Source: Streptomyces sp. Edi2 (GTDB lineage: Bacteria; Actinomycetota; Actinomycetes; Streptomycetales; Streptomycetaceae). Taken from it: DNA of 64,000 nucleotides. Positions 20,708 through 29,126 of the stretch are shown here, in pieces. The position numbers were made by a program, and so were the translations under genes. The DNA lies in NCBI RefSeq assembly GCF_040253635.1, contig NZ_JBEJGX010000003.1, forward strand, positions 496,001 through 560,000, given 5' to 3'. The stretch's first letter is position 1. Every line of letters starts with the position of its first letter. Under the pieces are notes generated by a model, which had not been told where the DNA came from, searched no databases, and was given only the letters and a program-made list of their open reading frames with translations.

Positions 20708-22855
20708 ATGAGGACTCTGCTGATCGACAACTACGACTCCTACACGTACAACCTGTTCCAGCTGCTTGCCGTCGTCAACGGCGAGGAGCCGACGGTGGTG
20801 CGCAACGACGCTCCCGGAAGCGGCGCGCTGGAATGGGACACGTTCGACAACGTGGTCATCTCCCCGGGGCCCGGACACCCCGGCAGGGAACGGGATTTCG
20901 GCATCTCCACGCGCGCTCTGGCCGAGGCGACCGTGCCGGTGCTGGGCGTGTGCCTCGGGCACCAGGGGATCGCACTCGGCTCGCAGGCCGAGGTGGTGCC
21001 CGCTCCGGCCCCCAAACACGGCCATCTGACCACCGTCCGTCACGACGGGCGGGATCTCTTCCGTGGGCTGCCGCAGCATTTCACCGCGGTGCGGTACCAC
21101 TCACTGTGCGTGCAGGAACCGTTGCCTGACGAACTCGAAGGCATGGGCTGGTCCGAGGACGGCGTGCTGATGGCGCTCAGGCACCGGCTCCGACCGCTGT
21201 GGGGGGTCCAGTTCCACCCCGAGTCGATAGCCACCGAATACGGGGCGGAGCTCGTCGCCAACTTTCGGGACCTCACGATCGAACACCGGCCGCGGCGGAC
21301 AGCACGGCCTCGGCCGGTGCCGGTCACCAGCCGGCAGCGCCCGGCCCCGGCGGACGCCGAGGTTCCGCACCACGCGAAGTACCGGCTGCACGTCAGCCTC
21401 TTCGAGTCCACCGTGGACACTGCGTCGGCCTTCTCCCAGCTGTTCGCCGGCTCCTCGCGGGCCTTCTGGCTGGACAGTGCCCAGAACGACCCCGGGCGTG
21501 GCCGTTTCTCCTTTCTCGGTGACGGCAGCGGCCCGTTGGCCGAGTTCGTGCGCTATGACAGCGCCGAGGACGTGGTGCACGTCGAACGGCAGGGCCAGCT
21601 CCCCAGCCGCATACCTGGCGACGTGTTCGACTACCTTCAGGACCAGCTCCGGCAGCGTCGGGTCGACCGGGCCGGGCTGCCGTTCGACTTCGCCTGCGGC
21701 TACGTGGGCTACTTCGGTTACGAACTCAAGGGCGGCCTTGGTTCGCCCAACCGTCACCAGGCCCGGACGCCGGACGCCAGTTGGCTGTTCGCCGACCGGC
21801 TCGTGGTCGTGGACCACCATGACTGCCTGACCTACCTGCTGTGCCTCGCCGAGAACAGCGTGGCGGGCGAGCTGTCCGCCAACCACTGGCTCGACGACAC
21901 GCTCACCTCCCTGCGCGAACTTCCGCCCGCCGAACCGGTGCGGTTGGTGACCACGGAGGCCACGAACGAGGCTCTGGTCGAACCGTGGCTGATGCGGGAC
22001 CGGAAGCAGTATCTGGACGACATCGCACGGTGCAAGGACGCGCTCGTGGCGGGAGAGAGCTACGAGATCTGCCTGACCACCGCCGCCGAGCTCCCCGCGG
22101 TCGATGACGCCCTCGACTTCTACCGGCGGCTGCGCACGTACAACCCGGCACCCTATGCCGCCTTCTTGCGGCTGGACGACGTCGAGATCGCGAGTTCGTC
22201 ACCCGAGCGGTTCCTGAAGCTGGACCGGCAGCGCATCCTCGAGTCCAAGCCGATCAAGGGCACGACCCCTCGTGATGCCGTGCCCTCGAAGGACGCCGCA
22301 CTCAAGCGCGAGCTGGCCAACAGTGCCAAGACACGGGCCGAGAATCTCATGATCGTCGACCTGCTGCGCAATGACATCGGACAGGTCTGCGAAGTGGGCA
22401 GTGTCCACGTGCCCAAGCTCATGGCGGTCGAAAGCTACCCGACGGTGCATCAGCTCGTCTCGACGGTCCGGGGCAAGCTCCGGCCGGGAGCCGACGCGGT
22501 GGACTGTGTGCGCGCCTGCTTCCCCGGCGGTTCCATGACCGGGGCTCCGAAGCACCGGACCATGGAAATCATCGACGGGCTGGAGACGCAGGCCCGCGGT
22601 GTCTACTCGGGGACGCTGGGCTACCTGTCCTGCAACGGCACGGCAGATCTGAACATCGTCATCCGCACGGTGGTCTTCGCCGACGGAAAGATGCACATCG
22701 GCGCCGGAGGAGCGATCGTGCTGGATTCCGACCCGGATGAGGAGTACGCGGAGGTACTTCTCAAGGCCGCGGCTCCGCTTCGTGCGCTGTTCTCTGTGGC
22801 CGAGCAGCCGGTGGAGCTGCCGGGCGCCGGACCGACAAGGACTGCACAATGGTGA
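20708..22855 (+). CDS. pabAB: Aminodeoxychorismate synthase, fused glutaminase-PabB type
   Basis: Makes 4-amino-4-deoxychorismate from chorismate and glutamine. The 715 residues have an N-terminal class I glutamine amidotransferase (1-195, nucleophile Cys in GVCLGHQG, FHPES with the catalytic His/Glu). A chorismate-binding PabB domain follows (about 220-700), with DLLRNDIGQV and GSMTGAPKHRTMEII. The decisive motif is PIKGT with Lys517: PabB enzymes use this Lys as nucleophile, while anthranilate synthases have PIAGT. The glutaminase-first order is that of PabAB fusions, not PhzE. ATG at 20708 follows a GGAGGAG site. The next gene overlaps its stop, and the ADC lyase lies two genes on, completing PABA synthesis. 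Confidence 0.95.
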   Translation: MRTLLIDNYDSYTYNLFQLLAVVNGEEPTVVRNDAPGSGALEWDTFDNVVISPGPGHPGRERDFGISTRALAEATVPVLGVCLGHQGIALGSQAEVVPAPAPKHGHLTTVRHDGRDLFRGLPQHFTAVRYHSLCVQEPLPDELEGMGWSEDGVLMALRHRLRPLWGVQFHPESIATEYGAELVANFRDLTIEHRPRRTARPRPVPVTSRQRPAPADAEVPHHAKYRLHVSLFESTVDTASAFSQLFAGSSRAFWLDSAQNDPGRGRFSFLGDGSGPLAEFVRYDSAEDVVHVERQGQLPSRIPGDVFDYLQDQLRQRRVDRAGLPFDFACGYVGYFGYELKGGLGSPNRHQARTPDASWLFADRLVVVDHHDCLTYLLCLAENSVAGELSANHWLDDTLTSLRELPPAEPVRLVTTEATNEALVEPWLMRDRKQYLDDIARCKDALVAGESYEICLTTAAELPAVDDALDFYRRLRTYNPAPYAAFLRLDDVEIASSSPERFLKLDRQRILESKPIKGTTPRDAVPSKDAALKRELANSAKTRAENLMIVDLLRNDIGQVCEVGSVHVPKLMAVESYPTVHQLVSTVRGKLRPGADAVDCVRACFPGGSMTGAPKHRTMEIIDGLETQARGVYSGTLGYLSCNGTADLNIVIRTVVFADGKMHIGAGGAIVLDSDPDEEYAEVLLKAAAPLRALFSVAEQPVELPGAGPTRTAQW

Positions 22856-24324
22856 ACATAGCTGCTGACCTGGCCGAGCGGGCCGCGCGATCGGGCTGGC
22901 TCGACCGCCCGGCAGTGCACACCGCCGAACGCACCTGGACTCATGGGCAGGTGCACGAGTTGGCCGCCAGGGCCTCGACGGTTCTGGCGGAGCACGGGGT
23001 CCGGCCGGGCGACCATGTGGTGGTGGCCCTTCCCGACGGGATCGGGTGGATCACCACGTTCCTCGGCACCGCTGTCCTCGGCGCGACCGCTGTCCTCGTC
23101 AATCCCGACCTGACCGCTGACGGTCACCGGTTCATCGTCGACGACTGCAAGGCAGTGCTGGCGGTGACCATGGTGGAGCGGGCGGGCGGCTTCGACGGCA
23201 CGGCCGTGCTGGATGTCGAGACGCTGATGACGGCAGCCGAAGAGGCGCCGGCCACCGAGCCCCGTTCGCTCGCGTCCGACGCACGTCTCTACGTGCAGTA
23301 CACGTCGGGCACGACAGGCGTCCCCAAGGGCGTGCCGCACCGCCACCAGGACGTGGCGGTGTATGCGAGCGCGGTGGGCGAAGAGGTCCTTCGCATCGGT
23401 CCGGACGACGTCGGTCTGTCCTTGTCGAAGCTGTTCTACGCCTACGGGTTCGGGAACGCCTTCGCCTTCCCGCTGTACACCGGTTCCTCCGTCGTGCTGC
23501 TCGGCGACCGGCAGACGCCGGGGGCGGTGCGGGAAGCGATCGCACGCCACGGCGTCACCGTGCTCTACGCCGTGCCGTCCGCCTACGCCAACCTGATCAG
23601 CAGCGGTGACCCCGCCGTGTTCGCCACCGTTCGTGCCGCGGTGTCGGCAGGCGAGAACCTGCGTCCGGGCCTGGGCCGCCGCATCTCCGAGTTCATGGCC
23701 GCGCCGGTGCTGGACCAGCTGGGCTCGACCGAGGTCGGCCACGCGATGTGCACCAACGGCGTGGACTTCTGCCTGCCCGGTACGATCGGCCGCGCGGTCC
23801 CCGGATACCGGCTCGAAGTCCGTGACAAGGCGGGCAATCCGGTTGCCGACGAGGTCGAGGGCGACCTGTGGGTCAGCGGTCCCACGGTGATGACGGAATA
23901 CCTCAACCGGCCCCAGGACACGGCTCGGACGCTGGTGGACGGCTGGCTCGCCACCCACGACCGCGTGGTGCGAGGCAAGAACGGGTCCTACCGGCACGTC
24001 GGTCGCGCTGATGACATGGAAATGGTCGGTGGCGTGACGGTCTCCCCGCTGGAAGTGGAGGCCGCGCTGGGCGATCATCCCGCGGTGACGGAAATCGGCG
24101 TGGCCGTGCTGGCGGACGCCCAGGGCATCACCCAGCTGCACGCCTTCGTCGTGCCCAGGGACCCGGCCGGCCGGCCTGATTCCCTGCCCGCCCAGCTCGT
24201 CGCGCTGGCGCGGGACAGGCTCGCGCCCCACAAGGTCCCGCGCGTCGTGCACCTGGTGGACGCACTTCCCCGCACGCCCAACGGGAAGCTGCGCAGGCAC
24301 ATCCTCAGAAACGGGACGTGGTGA
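22849..24324 (+). CDS. Benzoate-type CoA ligase (likely PABA or nitrobenzoate activation)
   Basis: A 491-residue adenylate-forming enzyme that makes an acyl-AMP and then a CoA or carrier-protein thioester. Motifs: YTSGTTGVPKGVPHRHQD (A3), QLGSTEVGHAM (A5), LWVSGPTVM, HVGRADDMEMVGG (A8), and PRTPNGKLRRH with the catalytic Lys (A10). The short length, FYAYGFGNAF and the hinge fit the benzoate:CoA ligase group. It overlaps the PabAB stop and the ADC lyase start, so the operon couples acid synthesis to its activation. It most likely activates p-aminobenzoate or its N-oxidised form as the PKS starter, comparable to the acyl-CoA ligase of aureothin-like clusters. Substrate choice is inferred. Confidence 0.88.
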   Translation: MVNIAADLAERAARSGWLDRPAVHTAERTWTHGQVHELAARASTVLAEHGVRPGDHVVVALPDGIGWITTFLGTAVLGATAVLVNPDLTADGHRFIVDDCKAVLAVTMVERAGGFDGTAVLDVETLMTAAEEAPATEPRSLASDARLYVQYTSGTTGVPKGVPHRHQDVAVYASAVGEEVLRIGPDDVGLSLSKLFYAYGFGNAFAFPLYTGSSVVLLGDRQTPGAVREAIARHGVTVLYAVPSAYANLISSGDPAVFATVRAAVSAGENLRPGLGRRISEFMAAPVLDQLGSTEVGHAMCTNGVDFCLPGTIGRAVPGYRLEVRDKAGNPVADEVEGDLWVSGPTVMTEYLNRPQDTARTLVDGWLATHDRVVRGKNGSYRHVGRADDMEMVGGVTVSPLEVEAALGDHPAVTEIGVAVLADAQGITQLHAFVVPRDPAGRPDSLPAQLVALARDRLAPHKVPRVVHLVDALPRTPNGKLRRHILRNGTW

Positions 24325-25142
24325 GCGCAGTGGGCCCGCCTCCGGGTGCGGAGCAGGTGTTCGTCTGGCGGGATGGTTCCTTGCTGCCGGACGGCCCGGC
24401 GGCCCCAGCGACCGCAACGACACGGACACGGTTGTCGCTGGCCGATTCCTGGCTGCTCAGCGACGGCCGGGTGCGCCGTATCGACCTGCACCGGCAACGC
24501 TTCCTGCGGGGCTGCGCCGCAGTGGGGAGCGTGTCCCAGGAGACCGCAGCGGCGTTCTGGCAGGCTGCCCTCGGCAAGCTCCCCATGGCCGGAGACTGGT
24601 TCCCCCGTGTGGAGCTGGCCGCTGAGGAGCCGGTCGCGTTGCGCTTGCGCATCCGGCCGTCGCCGGCCCGGAGCGGGCAGGTATCGGTGTGGGTGCCGGA
24701 CACCGCCGACCCCAGGACGGCTCCGCATCTGAAGGGCCCCGACCTCGACGTACTCGGCGCGCTGCGCGGGCGGGCGGTGGAAAGGGGCGCGCAGGAAGCG
24801 CTTCTCACCACGGAGTCGGGTGTGGTCCTGGAAGGCGGATTTGCCAGCGTGCTGTGGTGGGACGAGGACCGGCTCTGTGTTCCGTCGGCGCAACTGCCCG
24901 TACTGGGCGGAGTCACCACGGCGGTGATCCAGGAACGGGCCGCGCAGCTCGGTGTTCCGGTCGGACAGCGACAGGTACCGGTGGAAGAGCTGGAAGGAAA
25001 AGAGGTGTGGCTGGTGAACGCACTGCACGGCATCAGACCGGTGCGGTCCTGGGTGGGGACGTCGATGCGGCCGGGGCCTGCCCTCCGCGCCCCCGAATGG
25101 CAGAAATGGCTGGCCGGCGAGAGCACCGGGGTGCGGGGATGA
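24318..25142 (+). CDS. pabC: 4-amino-4-deoxychorismate lyase-like PLP enzyme (class IV aminotransferase fold)
   Basis: Converts ADC to p-aminobenzoate plus pyruvate. The 274 residues show the fold-type IV pattern: catalytic Lys in LKGPDLD near residue 140, VVLEGGFASVLWW where relatives have the E-x-x-x-S-N cofactor stretch, and LVNALHGIRPV near the C-terminus, as in ADC lyases. Start GTG codons at 24318 and 24321 overlap the ligase stop. The substituted GGFAS in place of the common xSSNL is a family-permitted variation. Its place next to ADC synthase makes lyase much more likely than a branched-chain or D-amino-acid aminotransferase. Confidence 0.85.
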   Translation: MVSAVGPPPGAEQVFVWRDGSLLPDGPAAPATATTRTRLSLADSWLLSDGRVRRIDLHRQRFLRGCAAVGSVSQETAAAFWQAALGKLPMAGDWFPRVELAAEEPVALRLRIRPSPARSGQVSVWVPDTADPRTAPHLKGPDLDVLGALRGRAVERGAQEALLTTESGVVLEGGFASVLWWDEDRLCVPSAQLPVLGGVTTAVIQERAAQLGVPVGQRQVPVEELEGKEVWLVNALHGIRPVRSWVGTSMRPGPALRAPEWQKWLAGESTGVRG

Positions 25143-25687
25143 CCGAAGTCCTGGTGGTCGTCGACATGCAGAACGGATTCATCACCGCGGAGACGGCCTC
25201 CGTCGTGCCCACCGTGGTCGACTTGGTCGAGCGCTGGGAGCGCACCGGGCGGGATGTCGTCTTCACCCGGTTTCTCAACCCGCCGGGTTCACCCTACGAA
25301 CGGCTCATGCACTGGACAGGGTTCCGGTCGCCTCCGGAGAACGAGCTGATCGGGGAACTCACGGACCACGCGGCCCGCTCCGCCGCCGTGCTGGACAAGG
25401 TGCAGTACTCCGCGTTCACCGGGGAACTGGACAAGCTGGTCCGGCTCCGCGCCTGGACGGAGTTCGTGATCTGCGGGATAGCGACCGAGATGTGTGTGCT
25501 GAAGACGGCCGTCGACGCCTTCGAACGGGGCTTCCGGCCGCAGATCGTCACGGACGCGAGTCAGACGTACGCGGGCGCCGAGGCCCATGAGGCGGGGCTC
25601 GCACTTGCCGCACGGCTGGTCGGATCGGAGCAGCTGACGACCGTGAGCAGCCTGTTGGGTTCCGATCGCCCCTCCGCAACGCTCTGA
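25139..25687 (+). CDS. Isochorismatase-fold cysteine hydrolase
   Basis: A 182-residue isochorismatase-superfamily protein whose ATG overlaps the ADC lyase stop. The triad is VVDMQNGF (Asp), LDKVQYSAF (Lys) and GIATEMCV (Cys). The Cys places it with nicotinamidase-like and other cysteine hydrolases that cleave amides or esters. True isochorismate or ADIC hydrolases such as PhzD lack this Cys. In a PABA operon the tempting call is PhzD, but the Cys and the PabAB-type synthase argue against a phenazine-like or 3-hydroxyanthranilate route. It may hydrolyse an amide intermediate or edit misprimed thioesters. Last gene of the operon. Confidence 0.85.
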   Translation: MTEVLVVVDMQNGFITAETASVVPTVVDLVERWERTGRDVVFTRFLNPPGSPYERLMHWTGFRSPPENELIGELTDHAARSAAVLDKVQYSAFTGELDKLVRLRAWTEFVICGIATEMCVLKTAVDAFERGFRPQIVTDASQTYAGAEAHEAGLALAARLVGSEQLTTVSSLLGSDRPSATL

Positions 25688-25912
25688 CGAGGACACGCGT
25701 ACTCCACCACCGTGAGGGGCAGCGGCCGGGGGCAGCGGGACGGCGCCGTCGCGTCCGGCACGGCGCTGCCGCGTCCAGCCACCACCGACCGGCCCGGGCC
25801 GCCGCATTGGCGACGCTTCGGAGCGGCGCTTAGCGTGGGAGAGGACGGCGGTTCACACAGATGATTCCGGTGGGCCCGTGCGGCCGGACCGCCCTCGATG
25901 CGGAGGACCGGG

Positions 25913-27052
25913 ATGGCATCTGTCTCCTTCCTGCTGGTGGCCGTGATCCTTACAGCCCTGGCCTTCGACTTCACCAACGGATTCCACGACACCGCCAACT
26001 CGATGGCCACCTCCATCGCCACCGGGGCACTGAGCCCCCGGGTCGCCGTCGCCGTCGCGGGCGTGCTCAATCTGGGCGGAGCCTTCCTCTCCACCGAGGT
26101 GGCCAAGACGATCTCGGGCGGCATAGTCCAGGACAGCGAAGTGTCCCTGGTGATGATCTTTGCCGGGCTGATCGGGGCCATTCTGTGGAATCTGGTCACC
26201 TGGCTCCTCGGGCTGCCGTCCAGCTCGTCCCACGCCCTGTTCGGCGGGCTGATCGGCGCGGTGTGGGTGGGGGCCGGTGGTTCCGCGGTGCGCTTCGGCA
26301 CGATCATCGAGAAGATCGTGATTCCTGCGGTGGCCTCGCCGGTGGTGGCCTGCGTGGTGGCGCTGCTGGCCACCTACCTCGCCTATGTGATCACCCGGAG
26401 GACTTCGGCACGCGCCGCCGGGAAGGGCTTCCGTGCGGGGCAGATCGGATCGGCGTCCTTGGTGGCGCTGGCTCACGGCACCAACGACGCCCAGAAGACC
26501 ATGGGCGTCATCACCCTCGCACTCATCGCGAGCGGAGTGCTCGACCACGGCGCGGGGCCGCCCTGGTGGGTGGTGCTGAGCGCGGGCCTGGCGATCTCCC
26601 TGGGCACCTACGTGGGCGGCTGGCGGATCATCCGGACCATGGGCAAGGGGCTCACCGACATCCAGGCCCCGCAGGGCTTCGCCGCCGAGACCAGCGCGAC
26701 CGCGGTGATCCTTGCCTCGTCGCACATGGGCTTCGCGCTGTCGACCACCCAGGTCTGCACGGGGAGCATCCTCGGCGCGGGGCTGGGCCGCAGGCTGGCA
26801 CATGTGCGCTGGGGTGTCGCCGGGCGGATCGCGGTGTCCTGGCTGCTGACGCTGCCGGCCGCGGCCGCCGTGGGGGGCCTGGCGGCGTGGGTGGCCGACC
26901 AGGGCAACGCGGGGGTGGCCCTGGTCGCGGGCGTCGCGCTGGCTGCCGCGGCGGGCTTCTACGTGCTCTCGCGCCGCCGCCCGGTGAGCCCGGAGAACGT
27001 CAATGAGGTGCCGGCACCCGCTGCGGAGCCCACTGTCAAGTCGGCCGCCTGA
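25913..27052 (+). CDS. Inorganic phosphate transporter, PiT family
   Basis: A low-affinity phosphate:cation symporter of 379 residues with about ten membrane helices. Both PiT signature repeats are present: DFTNGFHDTANSMA at the start and ALAHGTNDAQKTMGV in the middle, plus LPSSSSHALFGGL and SSHMGFALSTTQV. The ATG at 25913 is preceded by GGAGGA, so it is preferred over the ATG at 25898. A small membrane-protein gene follows after 88 bp, an arrangement I recall for the PitH2 pair of Streptomyces. It lies outside the PABA operon, separated by 225 bp, and marks its right edge. Confidence 0.93.
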   Translation: MASVSFLLVAVILTALAFDFTNGFHDTANSMATSIATGALSPRVAVAVAGVLNLGGAFLSTEVAKTISGGIVQDSEVSLVMIFAGLIGAILWNLVTWLLGLPSSSSHALFGGLIGAVWVGAGGSAVRFGTIIEKIVIPAVASPVVACVVALLATYLAYVITRRTSARAAGKGFRAGQIGSASLVALAHGTNDAQKTMGVITLALIASGVLDHGAGPPWWVVLSAGLAISLGTYVGGWRIIRTMGKGLTDIQAPQGFAAETSATAVILASSHMGFALSTTQVCTGSILGAGLGRRLAHVRWGVAGRIAVSWLLTLPAAAAVGGLAAWVADQGNAGVALVAGVALAAAAGFYVLSRRRPVSPENVNEVPAPAAEPTVKSAA

Positions 27053-27140
27053 GCCGAACCGTCCCGGCAGGCCGTCGTCGAGGAAGAGGCGGAGGGGAAG
27101 GGCGCAGGAGCGCAGGAAGGGCGCAGGAAGGAGAAAGACG

Positions 27141-27380
27141 ATGGGCATCGGCTGGGGCACTCTCGCCGGAGTCTTCGGTGTCAGCCTCGGGATCACCGTG
27201 GTGGTGGTCGTGATGTTCTCGCTCGGACTGGCCGCCTGGGCCCGCGCCGGACACGGAGAGCCCGCTCCCGACGTGCCCCGGGGCCGGCACCAGAAGACGG
27301 CGACCGCCACGGCCGTGCTGTGCTTCGCCGCCTGCCTCGCGGTCGCGGCCTACGGGATCGACCTGATCGTTCCCGGCTGA
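27141..27380 (+). CDS. Small two-helix membrane protein paired with PiT transporter
   Basis: A 79-residue protein with two predicted membrane helices: VFGVSLGITVVVVVMFSLGL near the N-terminus and ATAVLCFAACLAVAAYGIDL near the C-terminus. A short hydrophilic loop (GEPAPDVPRGRHQ) separates them. ATG follows AAGGAGA. Small proteins of this kind commonly follow PiT genes in Streptomyces and are probably transporter accessories; the exact role is unknown. Confidence 0.8.
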   Translation: MGIGWGTLAGVFGVSLGITVVVVVMFSLGLAAWARAGHGEPAPDVPRGRHQKTATATAVLCFAACLAVAAYGIDLIVPG

Positions 27381-27602
27381 CCCTGCCCCGGTCACTCCCC
27401 TCGCCCGAAGTCTTCTTCCCGCGCGTCGGCCTGACCCGCCTGTCTTCGGAGGGAAGTGGCCGACCGCAGTGACGAAGTAGTGACCATCGGGAGTCAACCT
27501 CGTGCCCCGCTGACGGCTCTCTCTCGGTGAAAGCACGTCAATCACGGACTCTTGAGTCCCAGTTGACGCATTGCGAACTTAGGTATCCAAGGAGACACAC
27601 AT

Positions 27603-28001
27603 ATGAAGCGTGGCCTGAAGCGGTTAGCTGTGATCGGCTCACTGGGTGCGGCCTCGGCTGCCCTGGCTACCTCACCGGCGTTCGCGAAGAGCGACATCTC
27701 GATCGAGGCCACTCCCCACACGGTGCATGTCGGCCAGGTCGTGAAGGTGCACGGCCAGGGTGGGGACGACGCCGAGCGGTACACCACGCTCGTCATACAG
27801 CAGAGGTCCGGCAAGCCCGGCCACTGGAGCAATTGGCGGACCGTGAAGCAGGACTTCGGTTTTGAGGTGAACGCGAACGTCAAGGCCACCCAGGCCGGCG
27901 AGCTGCAGTTCCGTTCGGTGCTGTACGCGACCGACGAGAACCACCAGCATGCGAAGACGGACCGCGTATCTGCGCCGCTGAACATCCACGTCGTCCGCTA
28001 G
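27603..28001 (+). CDS. Secreted small protein of unknown function
   Basis: A 132-residue protein with a clear Sec signal peptide: MKRGLKR, a hydrophobic Ala/Leu core, then SPAFAKS with likely cleavage after AFA. The mature part is about 104 residues of beta-rich sequence (VHVGQVVKVHGQGGDDAERY, TLVIQQRSGKPGHW) and resembles small Ig-like domains of secreted Streptomyces proteins. No Cys pairs or catalytic motif are visible. ATG at 27603 follows AAGGAGA. It is preceded by a 222-bp gap that should contain its own promoter and followed by a GC-rich hairpin. Confidence 0.82.
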   Translation: MKRGLKRLAVIGSLGAASAALATSPAFAKSDISIEATPHTVHVGQVVKVHGQGGDDAERYTTLVIQQRSGKPGHWSNWRTVKQDFGFEVNANVKATQAGELQFRSVLYATDENHQHAKTDRVSAPLNIHVVR

Positions 28002-28026
28002 CCGGCACAACGGCACCGCATACCTG

Positions 28027-28044
28027 GGCGGCAAAAACGCCGCC
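28027..28044 (+). terminator. Hairpin after the secreted protein gene
   Basis: GGCGGC-AAAAAC-GCCGCC forms a 6-bp perfect GC stem 25 bp after the stop codon. There is no T-run, which is common for Streptomyces terminators. Confidence 0.5.
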
Positions 28045-28054
28045 GCTGTGTCCT

Positions 28055-28107
28055 GCCCCTGCACTCTCCGCACGTGAGGGCGTCTTTACCATGGCGAGTG
28101 CAGGGGC
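28055..28107. repeat. 12-bp inverted repeat in gene-free spacer
   Basis: GCCCCTGCACTC (28055-28066) and GAGTGCAGGGGC (28096-28107) are perfect inverted arms around 29 bp. They lie in a 565-bp spacer (28002-28566) in which I see no credible gene on either strand. They could be a second terminator or an RNA structure. Confidence 0.55.
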
Positions 28108-28510
28108 GCCACTTGTGGGTGCAGTAAGTAGTCCACGCGGATTACCACTCGCCCGGGCACGATGCACACCTGCGATTGCGCGGCAAGCCGTCGACGGGAA
28201 TACTGAAGAGTACGGGCAGGGAAGACCCGGAAGCGCGCTGCGTGTGACGCTATGTGCCTCACGCAGCGTTTCCCTTGCCTGGATATTCGCAACTCGGCAC
28301 GTCGGCCGGAATTCCTGCCGGAGCATCCGCCGGAAATTCAGGGTGCTCCGTAGGCTCCATTGCGCGAGGTCGGCACAGCAAAGACCCGCCTTCGCCGACG
28401 ACGCATTCCTCATCGAGATCAGCGGGTCAAGAGGCCCCATCGGATGACGCTCCGATTCGGATGGCGCGAACGGGAATTGACACGAGGGGCACGTGCCTGT
28501 CTCGCAGCAC

Positions 28511-28550
28511 CTTCGAGGCCAGCCCTCATGGTTGGGGACCAGCCTCGAAG
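28511..28550 (-). terminator. Hairpin downstream of the Arg/Gly-rich peptide gene
   Basis: Perfect 9-bp arms CTTCGAGGC and GCCTCGAAG with partial inner pairing (CCC/GGG), starting 17 bp past the stop of the minus-strand peptide gene at 28567. It fits a factor-independent terminator for that gene. Confidence 0.6.
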
Positions 28551-28566
28551 TTAACCCGTGGGGTCG

Positions 28567-28740
28567 CTAGAAACGGCCTCCACGGCCGCCGAAACCGCGG
28601 CCTCGGCCAAAGCCTCGTCCACGACCGAAGCCGCGTCCGCGGCCCCGCCCATAGCGGCCTCCACGTCCACGACCGTATCCACGGCCGTAGTCGTCCCAAT
28701 CGTCGCCATGCCTACGGGGGAATACACTTCGGAAGCTCAT
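28567..28740 (-). CDS. 57-residue Arg/Gly/Phe-rich peptide
   Basis: The ATG at 28740 has a perfect AGGAGG 5 bases upstream, and a terminator hairpin follows the stop, so this is a real gene although very short. The N-terminal 20 residues are mixed (MSFRSVFPRRHGDDWDDYGR). The rest consists only of Gly, Arg, Phe and Tyr in a degenerate RGRGFG pattern, ending GGRGGRF. The protein is very basic, lacks Cys, and has no signal peptide. RGG/FG-rich sequences bind RNA and can phase-separate in other organisms; alternatives are a nucleoid-binding peptide or a modified-peptide precursor. No maturation enzyme lies beside it. An upstream extension to 28953 is not supported. Confidence 0.75.
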   Translation of the reverse strand: MSFRSVFPRRHGDDWDDYGRGYGRGRGGRYGRGRGRGFGRGRGFGRGRGFGGRGGRF

Positions 28741-29126
28741 CGTGCCTCCTCGGATCTCTGACTTGGATCTCTGAATGATCATCCAGCCATCCAGCTGGAC
28801 CACTCCCCACGCTACGCCGCGATACGAGTCGAAATCAAACGGGAAAAGTCTGCAGGTGAAGGGATATTCGCCGTTTCCCCATGCACCCAACGTGGCCGCT
28901 GGTTGCTCTCTGAATTCCAACTTCCCCGCCGCGCCCGGTCGGATTTCAGGCACCCCTGTCCTCTCGTCGCACCATCGGCACTCCGGTATCCCGTATCCGA
29001 GATTCCGCTATCCAGGCCAATACCGCATTCTCAGCGGAGAATTGAGCAATGATCAGGCGATGCCGCCGGGCCCGGCGTGGCAGGGAACGGTACAGAGATC
29101 GCTCCACGGCCCATGACCGACCGAGA

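Noticed and set aside
22621..24429. Minus-strand 602-residue open frame opposite the CoA ligase
   Set aside because: No family motif; the plus-strand ligase has all adenylation motifs and stop/start overlaps with its neighbours.
20708..25687. Phenazine-type or 3-hydroxyanthranilate pathway (PhzC, PhzE, PhzD analogues)
   Set aside because: The synthase has glutaminase-first order and the PIKGT motif of PabB, an ADC lyase is present, and the isochorismatase-fold protein has a catalytic Cys unlike PhzD.
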